From NCBI RefSeq assembly GCF_003610635.1, contig NZ_RAQJ01000004.1, positions 1-64,000 of the forward strand: DNA of 64,000 nt. Reading direction: 5' to 3'. Numbering within the stretch: position 1 is the stretch's first letter; each line of letters begins with the position of its first letter. The notes under the pieces were generated by a model that was not told where the DNA came from, searched no databases, and saw only the letters and a program-made list of their open reading frames with translations. This DNA is from Ichthyenterobacterium magnum. Lineage in GTDB: Bacteria; Bacteroidota; Bacteroidia; Flavobacteriales; Flavobacteriaceae. Positions 1 through 9,230 of this stretch are shown here, piece after piece. Made by a program: the position numbers and the translations under genes.

Positions 1-152
1 AAACCCTTTTCTTTATTCACAACCCTTTTTTTATCTTTTTTTTATTTATTTTTTTACCGCATTCTTACAACCCTTGTAATAAAGACTTTAGAGATCTTAA
101 ACACCTTACTTCTTTAATATCTCCCTAGAAAGAAATTATACATATATATGTA

Positions 153-183
153 TTGTATGTAAATATTTATCACAGTATCTTTG
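153..183 (+). promoter_or_regulatory. Promoter of thrS-infC-rpmI-rplT
   Basis: TTG at 153-155 and a perfect Bacteroidota -7 box TATCTTTG (TAnnTTTG) at 176-183, separated by 20 bases. Transcription should begin near 190, giving a leader of about 20 bases before thrS. The sequence upstream (1-150) is T-rich with no gene seen. Confidence 0.7.
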
Positions 184-211
184 TCAACTTAAATTATTAC
201 ATACTTAATAA

Positions 212-2152
212 ATGATTGATATTACTCTACCAGACGGAACAGTAAAAAAATTTGAAAGCGGAATTACTTCATTAGACGTTGCTAAAAGCATCAGTGAGGG
301 TTTTGCTAGAAATGTTATTTCAGCAAACTTTAATAATATCACAATAGAAACATCTACACCATTAACTACTAATGGTTCATTAATATTATATACTTGGAAC
401 AATCCTGAAGGTAAAAAAGCGTTCTGGCATTCTTCTGCTCACGTATTAGCTCAGGCTATTGAAGATATTTATCCTAACGCAAAACTTTCAATTGGCCCTG
501 CAATTGAGAATGGCTTCTATTACGATGTAGATTTTGGAGATCAATCAATTTCTGATAAAGATTTTAAAGCAATTGAAACTAAAATGATCGAGATTGCGAG
601 AGGAAAACATGATTTTAAAATGCGTTCCGTTACAAAACAAGATGCTTTATCATTATATAAGTCTCAAAACAACGACTATAAAGTTGAGTTAATTGAAAAC
701 CTTGAAGATGGTACTATAACATTCTGTGACCATTCAACATTTACAGATTTATGTAGAGGCGGTCATATTCCAAATACTAGTATTATTAAAGCTGTGAAAA
801 TTCTTTCTGTAGCTGGGGCATATTGGAGAGGAGACGAAAATAATAAACAACTAACTAGAATATACGGCATCTCTTTTCCAAAACAAAAAGAGTTAACCGA
901 ATACTTAAATTTACTAGAAGAGGCTAAAAAGAGAGACCACAGGAAACTTGGCAAAGAACTTGAGTTATTTACTTTCTCTCAAAAAGTAGGTCAAGGACTT
1001 CCTTTATGGCTTCCTAAAGGTGCTGCTCTTCGCGAGCGTTTAGAAAATTTCCTAAAAAAAGCTCAGAAAAAAGCTGGTTACGAAATGGTAGTAACACCTC
1101 ATATAGGTCAAAAAGAATTATATGTAACTTCTGGACATTATGCTAAATATGGAGAAGATAGCTTTCAACCCATTCATACACCTAAAGCAGATGAAGAGTT
1201 TTTATTAAAACCAATGAACTGTCCTCATCATTGCGAGGTATATAATGCCAAACCATTTTCGTACAAAGAACTACCTAAACGATATGCAGAATTTGGCACA
1301 GTATATAGATATGAACAAAGCGGCGAACTTCATGGCTTAACTCGTGTTAGAGGTTTTACTCAAGATGACGCACATATATTTTGCACACCAGATCAGTTAG
1401 ATCAAGAATTTAAAAGCGTAATAGATTTAGTATTATATGTTTTTGGTTCTTTAGGTTTTGAAAACTTTACTGCTCAAGTTTCTTTAAGAGATCCTGAAAA
1501 TCCGGATAAATATATTGGCGATAATGCATTATGGGAAAAAGCAGAACAAGCCATAATTAATGCTGCAAAAGACAAAAACCTAAATTATGTTATAGAAACT
1601 GGTGAAGCAGCTTTTTATGGTCCTAAGTTAGATTTCATGGTAAAAGATGCTTTAGGCAGACAATGGCAATTAGGTACAATTCAGGTAGATTACACCTTAC
1701 CAGAGCGGTTTGACTTAACCTATAAAGGCAGTGATAATGAGCTTCATAGACCAGTAATGATACATAGAGCTCCATTTGGAAGTATGGAACGTTTTATTGC
1801 TATTCTTTTAGAACATACAGGCGGAAATTTCCCATTATGGCTCATGCCAGAACAAGTAATTATCTTGTCATTAAGTGAGAAATATGAAAAATACGCTGAA
1901 AAAGTTTTAAATTTGTTAGAAAATCACGAAATTCGCGCCCTCGTAGATAATAGAAATGAAACTATTGGGAAGAAAATCCGTGAAGCGGAAATGAATAAAA
2001 TCCCATATATGATTATTATTGGCGAGAATGAAGAGAAAGAAAACATGATTTCTGTTCGTCAACATGGAGGAGAAGATTTAGGCATGATTAGTGTAGATGC
2101 ATTCTCAAAAATTGTTGATGATGAAATTAAAAAAACATTAAAGACATTTTAA
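212..2152 (+). CDS. thrS: Threonine--tRNA ligase
   Basis: Charges tRNA-Thr with threonine in the cytoplasm and edits mischarged Ser-tRNA. The 646-residue length is normal for the full bacterial enzyme. Seen in order: an N-terminal TGS domain (about 1-60), the editing domain beginning with the HSSAH zinc/editing motif (about 73-77), a class II synthetase core with the PMNCPHHCEVY motif carrying a catalytic zinc cysteine, motif 3-like GTIQVDY, and a C-terminal anticodon-binding domain. It is the first gene of the conserved thrS-infC-rpmI-rplT group. A promoter box lies 28 bases upstream, supporting this ATG. Identification is secure. Confidence 0.98.
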   Translation: MIDITLPDGTVKKFESGITSLDVAKSISEGFARNVISANFNNITIETSTPLTTNGSLILYTWNNPEGKKAFWHSSAHVLAQAIEDIYPNAKLSIGPAIENGFYYDVDFGDQSISDKDFKAIETKMIEIARGKHDFKMRSVTKQDALSLYKSQNNDYKVELIENLEDGTITFCDHSTFTDLCRGGHIPNTSIIKAVKILSVAGAYWRGDENNKQLTRIYGISFPKQKELTEYLNLLEEAKKRDHRKLGKELELFTFSQKVGQGLPLWLPKGAALRERLENFLKKAQKKAGYEMVVTPHIGQKELYVTSGHYAKYGEDSFQPIHTPKADEEFLLKPMNCPHHCEVYNAKPFSYKELPKRYAEFGTVYRYEQSGELHGLTRVRGFTQDDAHIFCTPDQLDQEFKSVIDLVLYVFGSLGFENFTAQVSLRDPENPDKYIGDNALWEKAEQAIINAAKDKNLNYVIETGEAAFYGPKLDFMVKDALGRQWQLGTIQVDYTLPERFDLTYKGSDNELHRPVMIHRAPFGSMERFIAILLEHTGGNFPLWLMPEQVIILSLSEKYEKYAEKVLNLLENHEIRALVDNRNETIGKKIREAEMNKIPYMIIIGENEEKENMISVRQHGGEDLGMISVDAFSKIVDDEIKKTLKTF

Positions 2153-2187
2153 AATAGAACATTAAGTTTAACTAAAATATATAAGCC

Positions 2188-2739
2188 ATAGCAATACGTA
2201 GAAGAAGTTACTCTAAGCGAGTAGTAAAAGAAGATCAACACAATATTAATTCAAAAATTAGAGCCGAAAAGGTAAGACTTGTAGGTGATAATGTAGAAGT
2301 TGGTATTTATTCAACAAGAGAAGCATTATCTATTGCAGATGAGCAGGGTTTAGATCTTGTTGAAATTTCGCCAAAGGCTGATCCTCCTGTATGTAAGGTA
2401 ATGGACTATAAAAAGTTTCTTTACGAGCAGAAGAAAAGAGACAAGGCATTAAAATCTAAAGCAACTAAAGTAATCGTCAAAGAAATTCGATTTGGTCCAA
2501 ATACAGATGACCACGATTATGAGTTTAAAAAGAAACATGCTGAAAAATTTTTAAAAGATGGAGCTAAACTTAAAGCCTTTGTGTTTTTTAAAGGACGTTC
2601 TATCATTTTTAAAGAGAAAGGCCACATTTTATTATTAAAATTGGCTCAAGATTTAGAAGAGTTTGGTAAAGTAGAACAAATGCCAAAACTTGAGGGAAAG
2701 CGAATGATTATGTTCATAGCTCCCAAAAAAGCAAAATAA
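2188..2739 (+). CDS. infC: Translation initiation factor IF-3, AUA start
   Basis: Binds the 30S subunit, prevents premature 50S joining and checks the start codon. The open frame runs from a TAA at 2182-2184 to the stop at 2739. The first canonical start, ATG 2401, would remove the whole N-terminal domain. Reading back from it, the frame begins at ATA 2188 and gives [17 protein letters not shown], followed by a normal N-domain and the C-domain with [15 protein letters not shown]; 183 residues is the usual length. No ATG, GTG or TTG exists in frame between 2182 and 2401. E. coli infC uses AUU for self-control; AUA here probably serves the same purpose (inference). It lies 35 bases after thrS. 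Confidence 0.93.
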   Translation: MAIRRRSYSKRVVKEDQHNINSKIRAEKVRLVGDNVEVGIYSTREALSIADEQGLDLVEISPKADPPVCKVMDYKKFLYEQKKRDKALKSKATKVIVKEIRFGPNTDDHDYEFKKKHAEKFLKDGAKLKAFVFFKGRSIIFKEKGHILLLKLAQDLEEFGKVEQMPKLEGKRMIMFIAPKKAK

Positions 2740-2741
2740 CC

Positions 2742-2760
2742 GCTGAGTTAAAACTTCAGC
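2742..2760 (+). other. Small hairpin between infC and rpmI
   Basis: GCTGA at 2742-2746 pairs with TCAGC at 2756-2760, and the stem can be extended by AGTT/AACT with a one-base bulge. It follows the infC stop by three bases and has no T-run, so it is not a typical terminator. It could be an attenuating or processing structure in the ribosomal-protein part of the operon; function is inference only. Confidence 0.35.
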
Positions 2761-2795
2761 AGATAACAATAATAAGCGAAACGTAAATTAAAACT

Positions 2796-2800
2796 AGGAG
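2796..2800 (+). promoter_or_regulatory. Shine-Dalgarno-like RBS of rpmI
   Basis: AGGAG ends five bases before the rpmI ATG. Most genes in this window have no such motif, as is usual for Bacteroidota, so a good match before a ribosomal-protein gene is notable. Confidence 0.5.
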
Positions 2801-2805
2801 AAATA

Positions 2806-3003
2806 ATGCCTAAAATGAAAACTAAATCAAGTGCTAAGAAACGTTTTAAACTAACTGGCACTGGTAAGATTAAAAGAAAGCACGCTTTTAAGAGTCATAT
2901 ATTGACAAAAAAATCTAAAAAGCGTAAGCTAGCTTTAACTCATGACACTTTGGTACACAAAGCAGATGAGGACAATATTAAAACAATGTTACGTTTAAAG
3001 TAA
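2806..3003 (+). CDS. rpmI: 50S ribosomal protein L35
   Basis: Small basic protein of the large ribosomal subunit. The 65-residue length and the start [20 protein letters not shown] are characteristic of L35. It lies between infC and rplT in the universal IF3-L35-L20 order and is preceded by an AGGAG ribosome site. Secure. Confidence 0.98.
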   Translation: MPKMKTKSSAKKRFKLTGTGKIKRKHAFKSHILTKKSKKRKLALTHDTLVHKADEDNIKTMLRLK

Positions 3004-3016
3004 TAACGTTTTAATC

Positions 3017-3085
3017 GGTTAAAACAATTTATAAACCCTGGAGTTAGGCAAAAAAATTTAGCAAGTGTCATGTATTGACCGCCTA
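3017..3085 (+). other. Possible structured leader before rplT
   Basis: The 102-base rpmI-rplT gap contains nested complementary segments: TAGGC (3045-3049) with GCCTA (3081-3085), enclosing a GTCA/TGAC hairpin (3067-3079); GGTT (3017-3020) can pair with AACC (3034-3037). L20 represses its own operon through an mRNA structure in other phyla, so an L20-responsive leader is a plausible reading, but no known family was matched. Confidence 0.3.
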
Positions 3086-3105
3086 CTACAAAAAACAATT
3101 AAGAA

Positions 3106-3450
3106 ATGCCAAGATCAGTAAATTCAGTAGCAAAAAGAGCCAGAAGAAAAAAGGTTCTTAAGCAAGCAAAAGGTTACTTTGGAAGACGTAAAAACGTTTG
3201 GACAGTAGCAAAAAATGCGGTTGACAAAGCGATGCAATATTCGTATAGAGATCGTAGAAACAAAAAAAGAACATTCCGTGCATTATGGATTATGCGTATT
3301 AATGCAGGTGCAAGATTACATGGAATGAGCTATTCAAGATTTATGGGGAAACTTAAAGCTAACAATATCGAATTAAATCGTAAGGTTCTTGCAGATTTAG
3401 CGATGAACAACCCAGAAGCTTTTGAAGCTATAGTAAATAAAGTAAAGTAA
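3106..3450 (+). CDS. rplT: 50S ribosomal protein L20
   Basis: Binds 23S rRNA early in large-subunit assembly and represses its own operon in several bacteria. The 114-residue length, the start [20 protein letters not shown] and the [14 protein letters not shown] segment are typical. Last gene of the operon; a strong hairpin terminator begins 35 bases after the stop. Confidence 0.98.
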   Translation: MPRSVNSVAKRARRKKVLKQAKGYFGRRKNVWTVAKNAVDKAMQYSYRDRRNKKRTFRALWIMRINAGARLHGMSYSRFMGKLKANNIELNRKVLADLAMNNPEAFEAIVNKVK

Positions 3451-3485
3451 GGCGTTCGCCTAAATAATAACAACAATTCGCTTAT

Positions 3486-3520
3486 AAAAATCCGATTCTT
3501 AATTGAATCGGATTTTTTTT
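3486..3520 (+). terminator. Intrinsic terminator after rplT
   Basis: AAAAATCCGATTC, loop TTAATT, GAATCGGATTTTT followed by further T residues. It ends the thrS operon. Confidence 0.9.
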
Positions 3521-3608
3521 GTTCAATTTTCAACTCTAAGCTTAGCTAATCATTAACATTTATTTTAGTTAATTATAATTATCTTTCGCTTTCAAAAAAT
3601 TTATCATA

Positions 3609-6600
3609 ATGAATCCTATAAAACTAACTACACTCCTACTTTTACTTATTTTCTCAAATGCATTTAGTCAAGATAAAGACGATAAAAAAACTTGGAATGT
3701 TTCAAACCCAGAAGGCAATTGGAACTTTAAAGAATTAAAACTTTCTACCAACGAAGGCACATGGATGAATCTAGATGTAAGCCCAGACGGTAAATCTATT
3801 GTTTTTGATTTGCTAGGCGATATCTATAAATTAGATATTAATGGCGGAAAAGCAAAAGTACTTAGACAAGGATTAGCTTTTGAAATTCAACCTCGTTTTA
3901 GTCCAGATGGCAAATCCATATCATTTACTAGTGATGCTGGTGGTGGCGATAATATTTGGATTATGAATAGTGATGGTAGTGATGCAAAACAAGTAACTAA
4001 AGAAAACTTTAGATTACTTAACAATGCCATTTGGACCACAGATAGCAACTACCTTATAGCTAGAAAACATTTTACATCAACACGTTCTGCAGGAGCTGGA
4101 GAATTATGGATGTATCATAAATCTGGAGGAAGTGGTGTACAACTCACAAAAAAGAAAAACGACCAGCAAGATGTAAACGAACCTAGTTTATCATCTGATG
4201 GTAAATATTTATATTATAGTGAAGATATGTATCCTGGAGGATTTTTTCAATATAACAAAAACCCAAACAGTCAAATTTATGTTATAAATAGATATAATAT
4301 GGAGACTGGCGAAATAGATAGAATTACAGGTGGACCAGGAGGCGCAGCACGACCACAAATCTCTAAAGACGGAAAAAAATTAGCATTTGTAAAACGTGTG
4401 CGTACAAAAACAGTGCTCTATATACATGATTTAGAAACTGGCGAAGAATGGCCAATTTACGACCAACTTAATAAAGACCAACAAGAAGCTTGGGCTATTT
4501 TTGGTGTATATACTAACTACAATTGGCTACCAAATAATGAGGATATCATTTTTTGGTCTGGCGGAAAAATAAATCGTATTAATATTAACTCATTAAAAGC
4601 TACAGAAATTCCTTTTCAAGTTGATGCTACTATTAAAATTGCCGAAGCTATTGAAGTAGATACGCCTGTTGCACCTGAGAAGTTTGATGTTAATGTTATT
4701 CGTCATGCGGTAACTTCACCAGATGGAAAGACTTTAGCCTTTAACGCTTTGGGTTATTTATGGACTCAAAAGCTTCCTAATGGAACGCCTAAGCGTTTAA
4801 CTTCTAGTACAGATTTTGAATTTGAACCTTCTTTTTCTCCAGACGGAAAACATATAGTGTACGTAACATGGAACGACCAAAACCTTGGTGGTATTTATAA
4901 AATTTCTGTAAATGGAGGAACTCCAACAAAACTAAACTCTAACAAAGGTATTTTTAGAAATCCTTCTTATTCGCAAAGCGGAAACAAAATCGTTTACAAA
5001 AAAGAATCTGGTAATAATGAACAAGGACGAACCTATGCAAAAAAATCAGGATTATATGTAATGAATGCTGACGGCTCTAATACTAAGTTTATAACTAAAG
5101 AAGGCGACTTACCAGTTTTTAATGCTAATGACACTAAAATTATTTACCAAAAAGGAGGTTTGTTTTTTGGTGCATTAACTAAAGAACTAAAAAGCGTAGA
5201 CCTTAATGGTTTTGACGAAAAAATATTAGTAAAATCTAAGCATGGTAACAGGTTAGTTGTTAGTCCTGACGGAAATTGGATTGCCTTTGTACACCTACAT
5301 AAAGTATACATGGCTCCAATGCCAAAAGCCGGACAAACATTAGATATAACAGATAAAACAAAATTTGTACCTGTTACACAATTATCAAAAGATGCTGGTA
5401 TAAACTTGCATTGGTCTAAAGACAGCAAAACAATACATTGGACATTAGGCAACCAATACTTTTCTACAAAAGCAGCAGAAGACACCAAACTTGTAGAAAC
5501 CGGAATTAAAATTAATCTTGAAGCTAAAACTGATAAACCTCAAGGAACTATTGCTTTAAAAGGTGCTCGTATTATCACAATGGAAGGCGACGAAATTATT
5601 GAGAATGGTACCATAATAGTTAAAAACAATGTTATTGAATCTATTGGTAAAGCTTCAGATATTACAATTCCTTCAAACGCAAAAGTGTACGATGTATCTG
5701 GAAAAACTATTATGCCGGGACTTATAGATGTACATGCGCATATTGGAGGTTTCCGTTATGGATTAACAACACAAAAACATTGGCAATTTTATGCAAATTT
5801 AGCTTATGGTGTAACTACGGCTCATGATCCATCTGCACATTCTGAAACAGTTTTTGCACTTTCAGAGCTTCAAAAAAACGGAACTCTTGTAGGACCACGT
5901 CTCTACTCTACTGGTTTTATCCTTTATGGTGCAGATGGAGATTTTAAAGCTGTTATTAATAATCTTGATGATGCGCGTTCTTCTATTAGACGAACTAAAG
6001 CTTTTGGAGCTTTATCTGTTAAAAGTTATAACCAACCTAGACGTGAACAACGTCAACAAGTATTGCAAGCTGCACGCGAAGAAGGTATTTTTGTAGTACC
6101 AGAAGGTGGTTCAAACTTTTACCATAATATTACTATGATTATGGATGGACATACTGGCGTAGAACATAATATTCCTGTTGCTCCTGTTTATAAAGATGTA
6201 CTAGAACTTTGGGGAAATAGCAATGTTGGCTATACACCTACACTTATTGTAAATTATGGTGGCGTAAATGGTGAATTTTATTGGTATCAAAACAGCAATG
6301 TGTGGGAAAATAAAAAGCTATTAAAATACACACCAAGAGGTATTATTGATTCTCGCTCAAGACATCGTACAATGATCCCTGATGAAGAATATACTAATGG
6401 TCATATATTGGTTTCTAAAACGGCTAAATCTCTAAGCGATGCTGGTGTAAAAGTAAATCTTGGTGCTCATGGTCAATTACAAGGTCTTGGTGCACATTGG
6501 GAGTTATGGCTACTACAACAAGGCGGAATGACAAATCACGAAGCTTTAAAAGCTGCTACAATTAATGGCGCAAATTATATTGGAGCTAGTAATGATATTG

Positions 6601-6869
6601 GTTCTTTAAAAAAAGGTAAGCTTGCCGATTTAATTATTATGGACAAGAACCCATTAGATGATATTAAAAATTCTGAAAGTATTGTTTACACTATGATTAA
6701 TGGTCGTTTGTATGACACAGATACTATGAATGAAATTGGCAACGAACCAAAAGAACGTTCAAAATTCTATTGGGAAAACTCAAAATACAACGAAGCTTTT
6801 CCTTGGCATGAAGAAAGCCAAAGTTTCATGCAAGAAACTTGTGGTTGTCATATAGGGTCTTCACATTAA
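3609..6869 (+). CDS. Exported TolB-propeller / amidohydrolase fusion
   Basis: Begins with a signal peptide (MNPIKLTTLLLLLIFSNAFSQ, cleavage expected after about residue 20). Residues about 50-640 hold repeated PDGK..F TolB/PD40-type beta-propeller blades (SPDGKSI, SPDGKTL, SPDGKHI). Residues about 650-1070 form an amidohydrolase domain, with metal-binding HxH at 709-711 in GLIDVHAH, a later GAHGQ histidine, and the family ending GKLADLIIMDKNPLDD. This combination is common in Flavobacteria and probably hydrolyses a cyclic amide or dipeptide-like substrate in the periplasm; the substrate is unknown. A CGCH-type ending (ETCGCHIGSSH) could bind metal or heme weakly. Monocistronic between two terminators. 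Confidence 0.88.
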   Translation: MNPIKLTTLLLLLIFSNAFSQDKDDKKTWNVSNPEGNWNFKELKLSTNEGTWMNLDVSPDGKSIVFDLLGDIYKLDINGGKAKVLRQGLAFEIQPRFSPDGKSISFTSDAGGGDNIWIMNSDGSDAKQVTKENFRLLNNAIWTTDSNYLIARKHFTSTRSAGAGELWMYHKSGGSGVQLTKKKNDQQDVNEPSLSSDGKYLYYSEDMYPGGFFQYNKNPNSQIYVINRYNMETGEIDRITGGPGGAARPQISKDGKKLAFVKRVRTKTVLYIHDLETGEEWPIYDQLNKDQQEAWAIFGVYTNYNWLPNNEDIIFWSGGKINRININSLKATEIPFQVDATIKIAEAIEVDTPVAPEKFDVNVIRHAVTSPDGKTLAFNALGYLWTQKLPNGTPKRLTSSTDFEFEPSFSPDGKHIVYVTWNDQNLGGIYKISVNGGTPTKLNSNKGIFRNPSYSQSGNKIVYKKESGNNEQGRTYAKKSGLYVMNADGSNTKFITKEGDLPVFNANDTKIIYQKGGLFFGALTKELKSVDLNGFDEKILVKSKHGNRLVVSPDGNWIAFVHLHKVYMAPMPKAGQTLDITDKTKFVPVTQLSKDAGINLHWSKDSKTIHWTLGNQYFSTKAAEDTKLVETGIKINLEAKTDKPQGTIALKGARIITMEGDEIIENGTIIVKNNVIESIGKASDITIPSNAKVYDVSGKTIMPGLIDVHAHIGGFRYGLTTQKHWQFYANLAYGVTTAHDPSAHSETVFALSELQKNGTLVGPRLYSTGFILYGADGDFKAVINNLDDARSSIRRTKAFGALSVKSYNQPRREQRQQVLQAAREEGIFVVPEGGSNFYHNITMIMDGHTGVEHNIPVAPVYKDVLELWGNSNVGYTPTLIVNYGGVNGEFYWYQNSNVWENKKLLKYTPRGIIDSRSRHRTMIPDEEYTNGHILVSKTAKSLSDAGVKVNLGAHGQLQGLGAHWELWLLQQGGMTNHEALKAATINGANYIGASNDIGSLKKGKLADLIIMDKNPLDDIKNSESIVYTMINGRLYDTDTMNEIGNEPKERSKFYWENSKYNEAFPWHEESQSFMQETCGCHIGSSH

Positions 6870-6873
6870 AATC

Positions 6874-6908
6874 AAAAAGTCTATTCAAATTGAATAGGCT
6901 TTTTTTAT
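6874..6908. terminator. Bidirectional terminator between convergent genes
   Basis: AAAAAGTCTATTCA, loop AAT, TGAATAGGCTTTTTTT. It serves the amidohydrolase (plus) and the cyclase (minus). The cyclase stop codon (6885-6887) lies inside the stem. Confidence 0.8.
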
Positions 6909-7970
6909 AGAATAAATATTAATCTTAGATTGCTTACCTTTTAAAAGGATCTCTCCAAGATGATTGGTTATAAAAAAACTGTTCAGTTTTATCATATTTA
7001 ACAGTACTTCAGAAATTAAAAGCGATTCGTTATACACATTACATTCACCTTGAATTCTAGCTGTTGTATTAATCACATCACCATGATAAGCTAATTCCTT
7101 TTTTATTAAACCAACTTCTGCAATCATAAGTTTTCCGGCATGTAAACCTGCTTTAAATTCTGGCATAAACTCATAAGTTGCATTATAAAATTGGTTACGT
7201 TTTTGTAATTGATTTTGAAATGCAAAAAACAACTCAATACACTTGCTATTTTTAAGTCCGTTTTTATAATTCCAACTTAACACAGCTTCGTCACCAACAT
7301 ATTGATAGACTTCGGCATCAAATTTATTAAGGATTCTATTTAAATCTAAAAAACAGTCTTGAATAAACTGACTGTAAATGGTATGTCCTAAACTTTCGGC
7401 AATAGTTGTAGAATCTTTAAGGTCTAAAAACATTAAAATACGCTCTTCTTCTTGTGGTTTTCTATACTTACCAATAAGCATATTAAAAAAAGTGCCTCGT
7501 CCAAATTTATCGTTAGCAATCTTAATAAACGAGAACACAATAGAAGCAACTAAAAAGTAGATAACAATATTCCAAAACAATTTGCTTTCTCTCCACCAAC
7601 CCATATCGTTTGAAAGATTGATATCTAATTGGTCTTCTACAAATATTGAAATTATACTCAACGAAGCAATGATAAAAATAAAATAGATAATAGTTTTAAT
7701 AATGACATTTAAACCTAATATCAGCCTTTTATTTAAAAATGTCTCAAACAAAAATTCGATTATGGCATAAAAAACACCAATAATCAAACCAATAAGGAGT
7801 GCATAATGGTACCAAAAATATGTAGGCAAACTTAAAGGCTCGTCAATAAAAATGGCTAATTCTTCTTTTTGACCATTATACCTTATAAGCGCAAATAATA
7901 AAAATGCTAATACCCAAAAAACTAAAGATTGAATTAGTAATACGCCAAATTGCTTTAAGCTAGTTTGCAT
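6885..7970 (-). CDS. Membrane class III adenylate/guanylate cyclase
   Basis: Makes a cyclic nucleotide from ATP or GTP. The N-terminal half has four hydrophobic segments (about 8-30, 51-78, 84-110, 131-150); the cytoplasmic catalytic domain follows (about 172-355). The metal aspartates are present in FLDLKDST (D183) and VGDEAV (D227), and the transition-state residues N301 and R305 in the ending HGDVINTTARIQ, so the enzyme looks active. Substrate choice cannot be read. It follows an EF-hand gene by 10 bases on the same strand, so calcium input is possible (inference). Confidence 0.85.
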   Translation of the reverse strand: MQTSLKQFGVLLIQSLVFWVLAFLLFALIRYNGQKEELAIFIDEPLSLPTYFWYHYALLIGLIIGVFYAIIEFLFETFLNKRLILGLNVIIKTIIYFIFIIASLSIISIFVEDQLDINLSNDMGWWRESKLFWNIVIYFLVASIVFSFIKIANDKFGRGTFFNMLIGKYRKPQEEERILMFLDLKDSTTIAESLGHTIYSQFIQDCFLDLNRILNKFDAEVYQYVGDEAVLSWNYKNGLKNSKCIELFFAFQNQLQKRNQFYNATYEFMPEFKAGLHAGKLMIAEVGLIKKELAYHGDVINTTARIQGECNVYNESLLISEVLLNMIKLNSFFITNHLGEILLKGKQSKINIYSIKKAYSI

Positions 7971-7980
7971 TAATTATAGG

Positions 7981-8259
7981 TTATCTAGATTTATCACTTA
8001 TGTCATCTATTGCAAATTTAAACTCTTCCCAATCTATTAATCCGTCACCATCTTTATCGTAGCCATCAATAAGTCTGTTAGCAACAATACCTCTTATAAA
8101 ACCACTAATTTTGGCTTGTTTTAAAAGCTTTACAATTTCCTTTTTTGTTAGTTTACCATTACTATTTTTATCAAAAAAACTAAAGGCTTCTTCTGGAGAA
8201 CCAAAATGGTTAGTAATTAAAATTTGAATTTTGTTAAGTATAATCTCTTTTGTTGCCAT
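7981..8259 (-). CDS. Small EF-hand calcium-binding protein
   Basis: 92 residues with two canonical EF-hand loops: D30-x-N32-x-N34-G-K-x-T38-x-x-E41 and D68-x-D70-x-D72-G-L-I-D76-x-x-E79, separated by a helical linker as in half a calmodulin. No signal peptide, so it is probably cytoplasmic. It lies 10 bases upstream of the membrane nucleotide cyclase on the same strand and is probably co-transcribed with it, suggesting a calcium-dependent partner of the cyclase; this link is inferred from position only. Confidence 0.85.
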   Translation of the reverse strand: MATKEIILNKIQILITNHFGSPEEAFSFFDKNSNGKLTKKEIVKLLKQAKISGFIRGIVANRLIDGYDKDGDGLIDWEEFKFAIDDISDKSR

Positions 8260-8373
8260 AATAAAGCATTGTTATATTATCTAAAATAATAAAAAGAAAA
8301 TGAACTTAAGAAATCCTATGGGTTTTAGAATACACAGAACTAACAATTAATTATATACGTTGTTGTGCTTTCG

Positions 8374-9129
8374 TTATTTTTTCAGTTCTGTATTAATTAA
8401 TTCTATGACATGCTCTGATTTTTTTTTGATATTTTGATAAAGCTCAATCATTCCTTCAGAAGTCCATTTTGCTACAACACATCCATTTTTATATTCAAGA
8501 CTTTCAAAAAGAGTCTTGAAGTCTTTTTCTGAAATATTTACTTGTTCTGCAGTTTTTTTTCCTAAAAACACAGGCTTCATTCGTTCGATATCAACTAATT
8601 TCAAAATTGATTTAGATGTGTTTTCTTCATATTCCGCAGTTTCATGTTCAATATTGAATAAATTTTGTTGATAATGAAGTGATAATTCAAACAAATATAT
8701 TTTTATTGAATCGTTAGAAATAAGGTTCATATTACCAGAGTTTACTAAATCATTGTATGTAACATTGCTAGGTTGAAACCTTTCCTGGTTTAAAGTGTTT
8801 ATTACATTATAAGTTGTTTCGTTTAAATCTTGAATAGGTTGTCCGTTTATTTGACGTATTATTTTTTCAATTCCTAATGATTTTTTTTGCCTGAAATCTA
8901 TACTGTATTCAAGATTTTCAACATCTTTTTTTAAATCAAGCTTAATATTTGTCAGGTATTTAAACTCTCTTTGGGTTTCTATTTTTTTATTATTTGAATT
9001 GTTTATTTGAAGTGCAATTAAAATTCCAATAACTACAAGTACAATTTCACCAATAGCATATAACAAATACTTACTGAATTTACTTTCAATCAGCATTTTT
9101 TGTCTAATTTTTCTAAAGAATTTTATCAT
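8374..9129 (-). CDS. DUF6090 family membrane protein
   Basis: 251 residues. The N-terminus MIKFFRKIRQKMLIESKFSKYLLY and the single membrane helix YAIGEIVLVVIGILIALQINN (about 24-44) are the hallmark of DUF6090, a family abundant in Flavobacteria and of unknown function. The rest (about 45-250) is charged, alpha-helical and probably outside the membrane. It stands alone, with 114 and 101 bases of flanking AT-rich DNA. No function is assigned. Confidence 0.8.
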   Translation of the reverse strand: MIKFFRKIRQKMLIESKFSKYLLYAIGEIVLVVIGILIALQINNSNNKKIETQREFKYLTNIKLDLKKDVENLEYSIDFRQKKSLGIEKIIRQINGQPIQDLNETTYNVINTLNQERFQPSNVTYNDLVNSGNMNLISNDSIKIYLFELSLHYQQNLFNIEHETAEYEENTSKSILKLVDIERMKPVFLGKKTAEQVNISEKDFKTLFESLEYKNGCVVAKWTSEGMIELYQNIKKKSEHVIELINTELKK

Positions 9130-9230
9130 TGGTTAGTTATTTCTCGAAAGTTAGGATAATTATTCTATTCCAATCAAGTTAGAATAATGAAGCACAACTA
9201 GTGTATATAAATAAACATTAGATTCTTAAA

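Noticed and set aside
1-150. T-rich region with repeated ACAACCCTT (19-27 and 67-75) before thrS; considered a T-box or leader
   Set aside because: T-box riboswitches are not expected in Bacteroidota, no T-box sequence is visible, and the predicted transcript starts near 190.
5144-5488. 114-codon minus-strand frame inside the amidohydrolase gene
   Set aside because: Antisense shadow of a strongly supported coding region; the same holds for other antisense frames such as 11928-32197 region examples within dnaB and aconitase.
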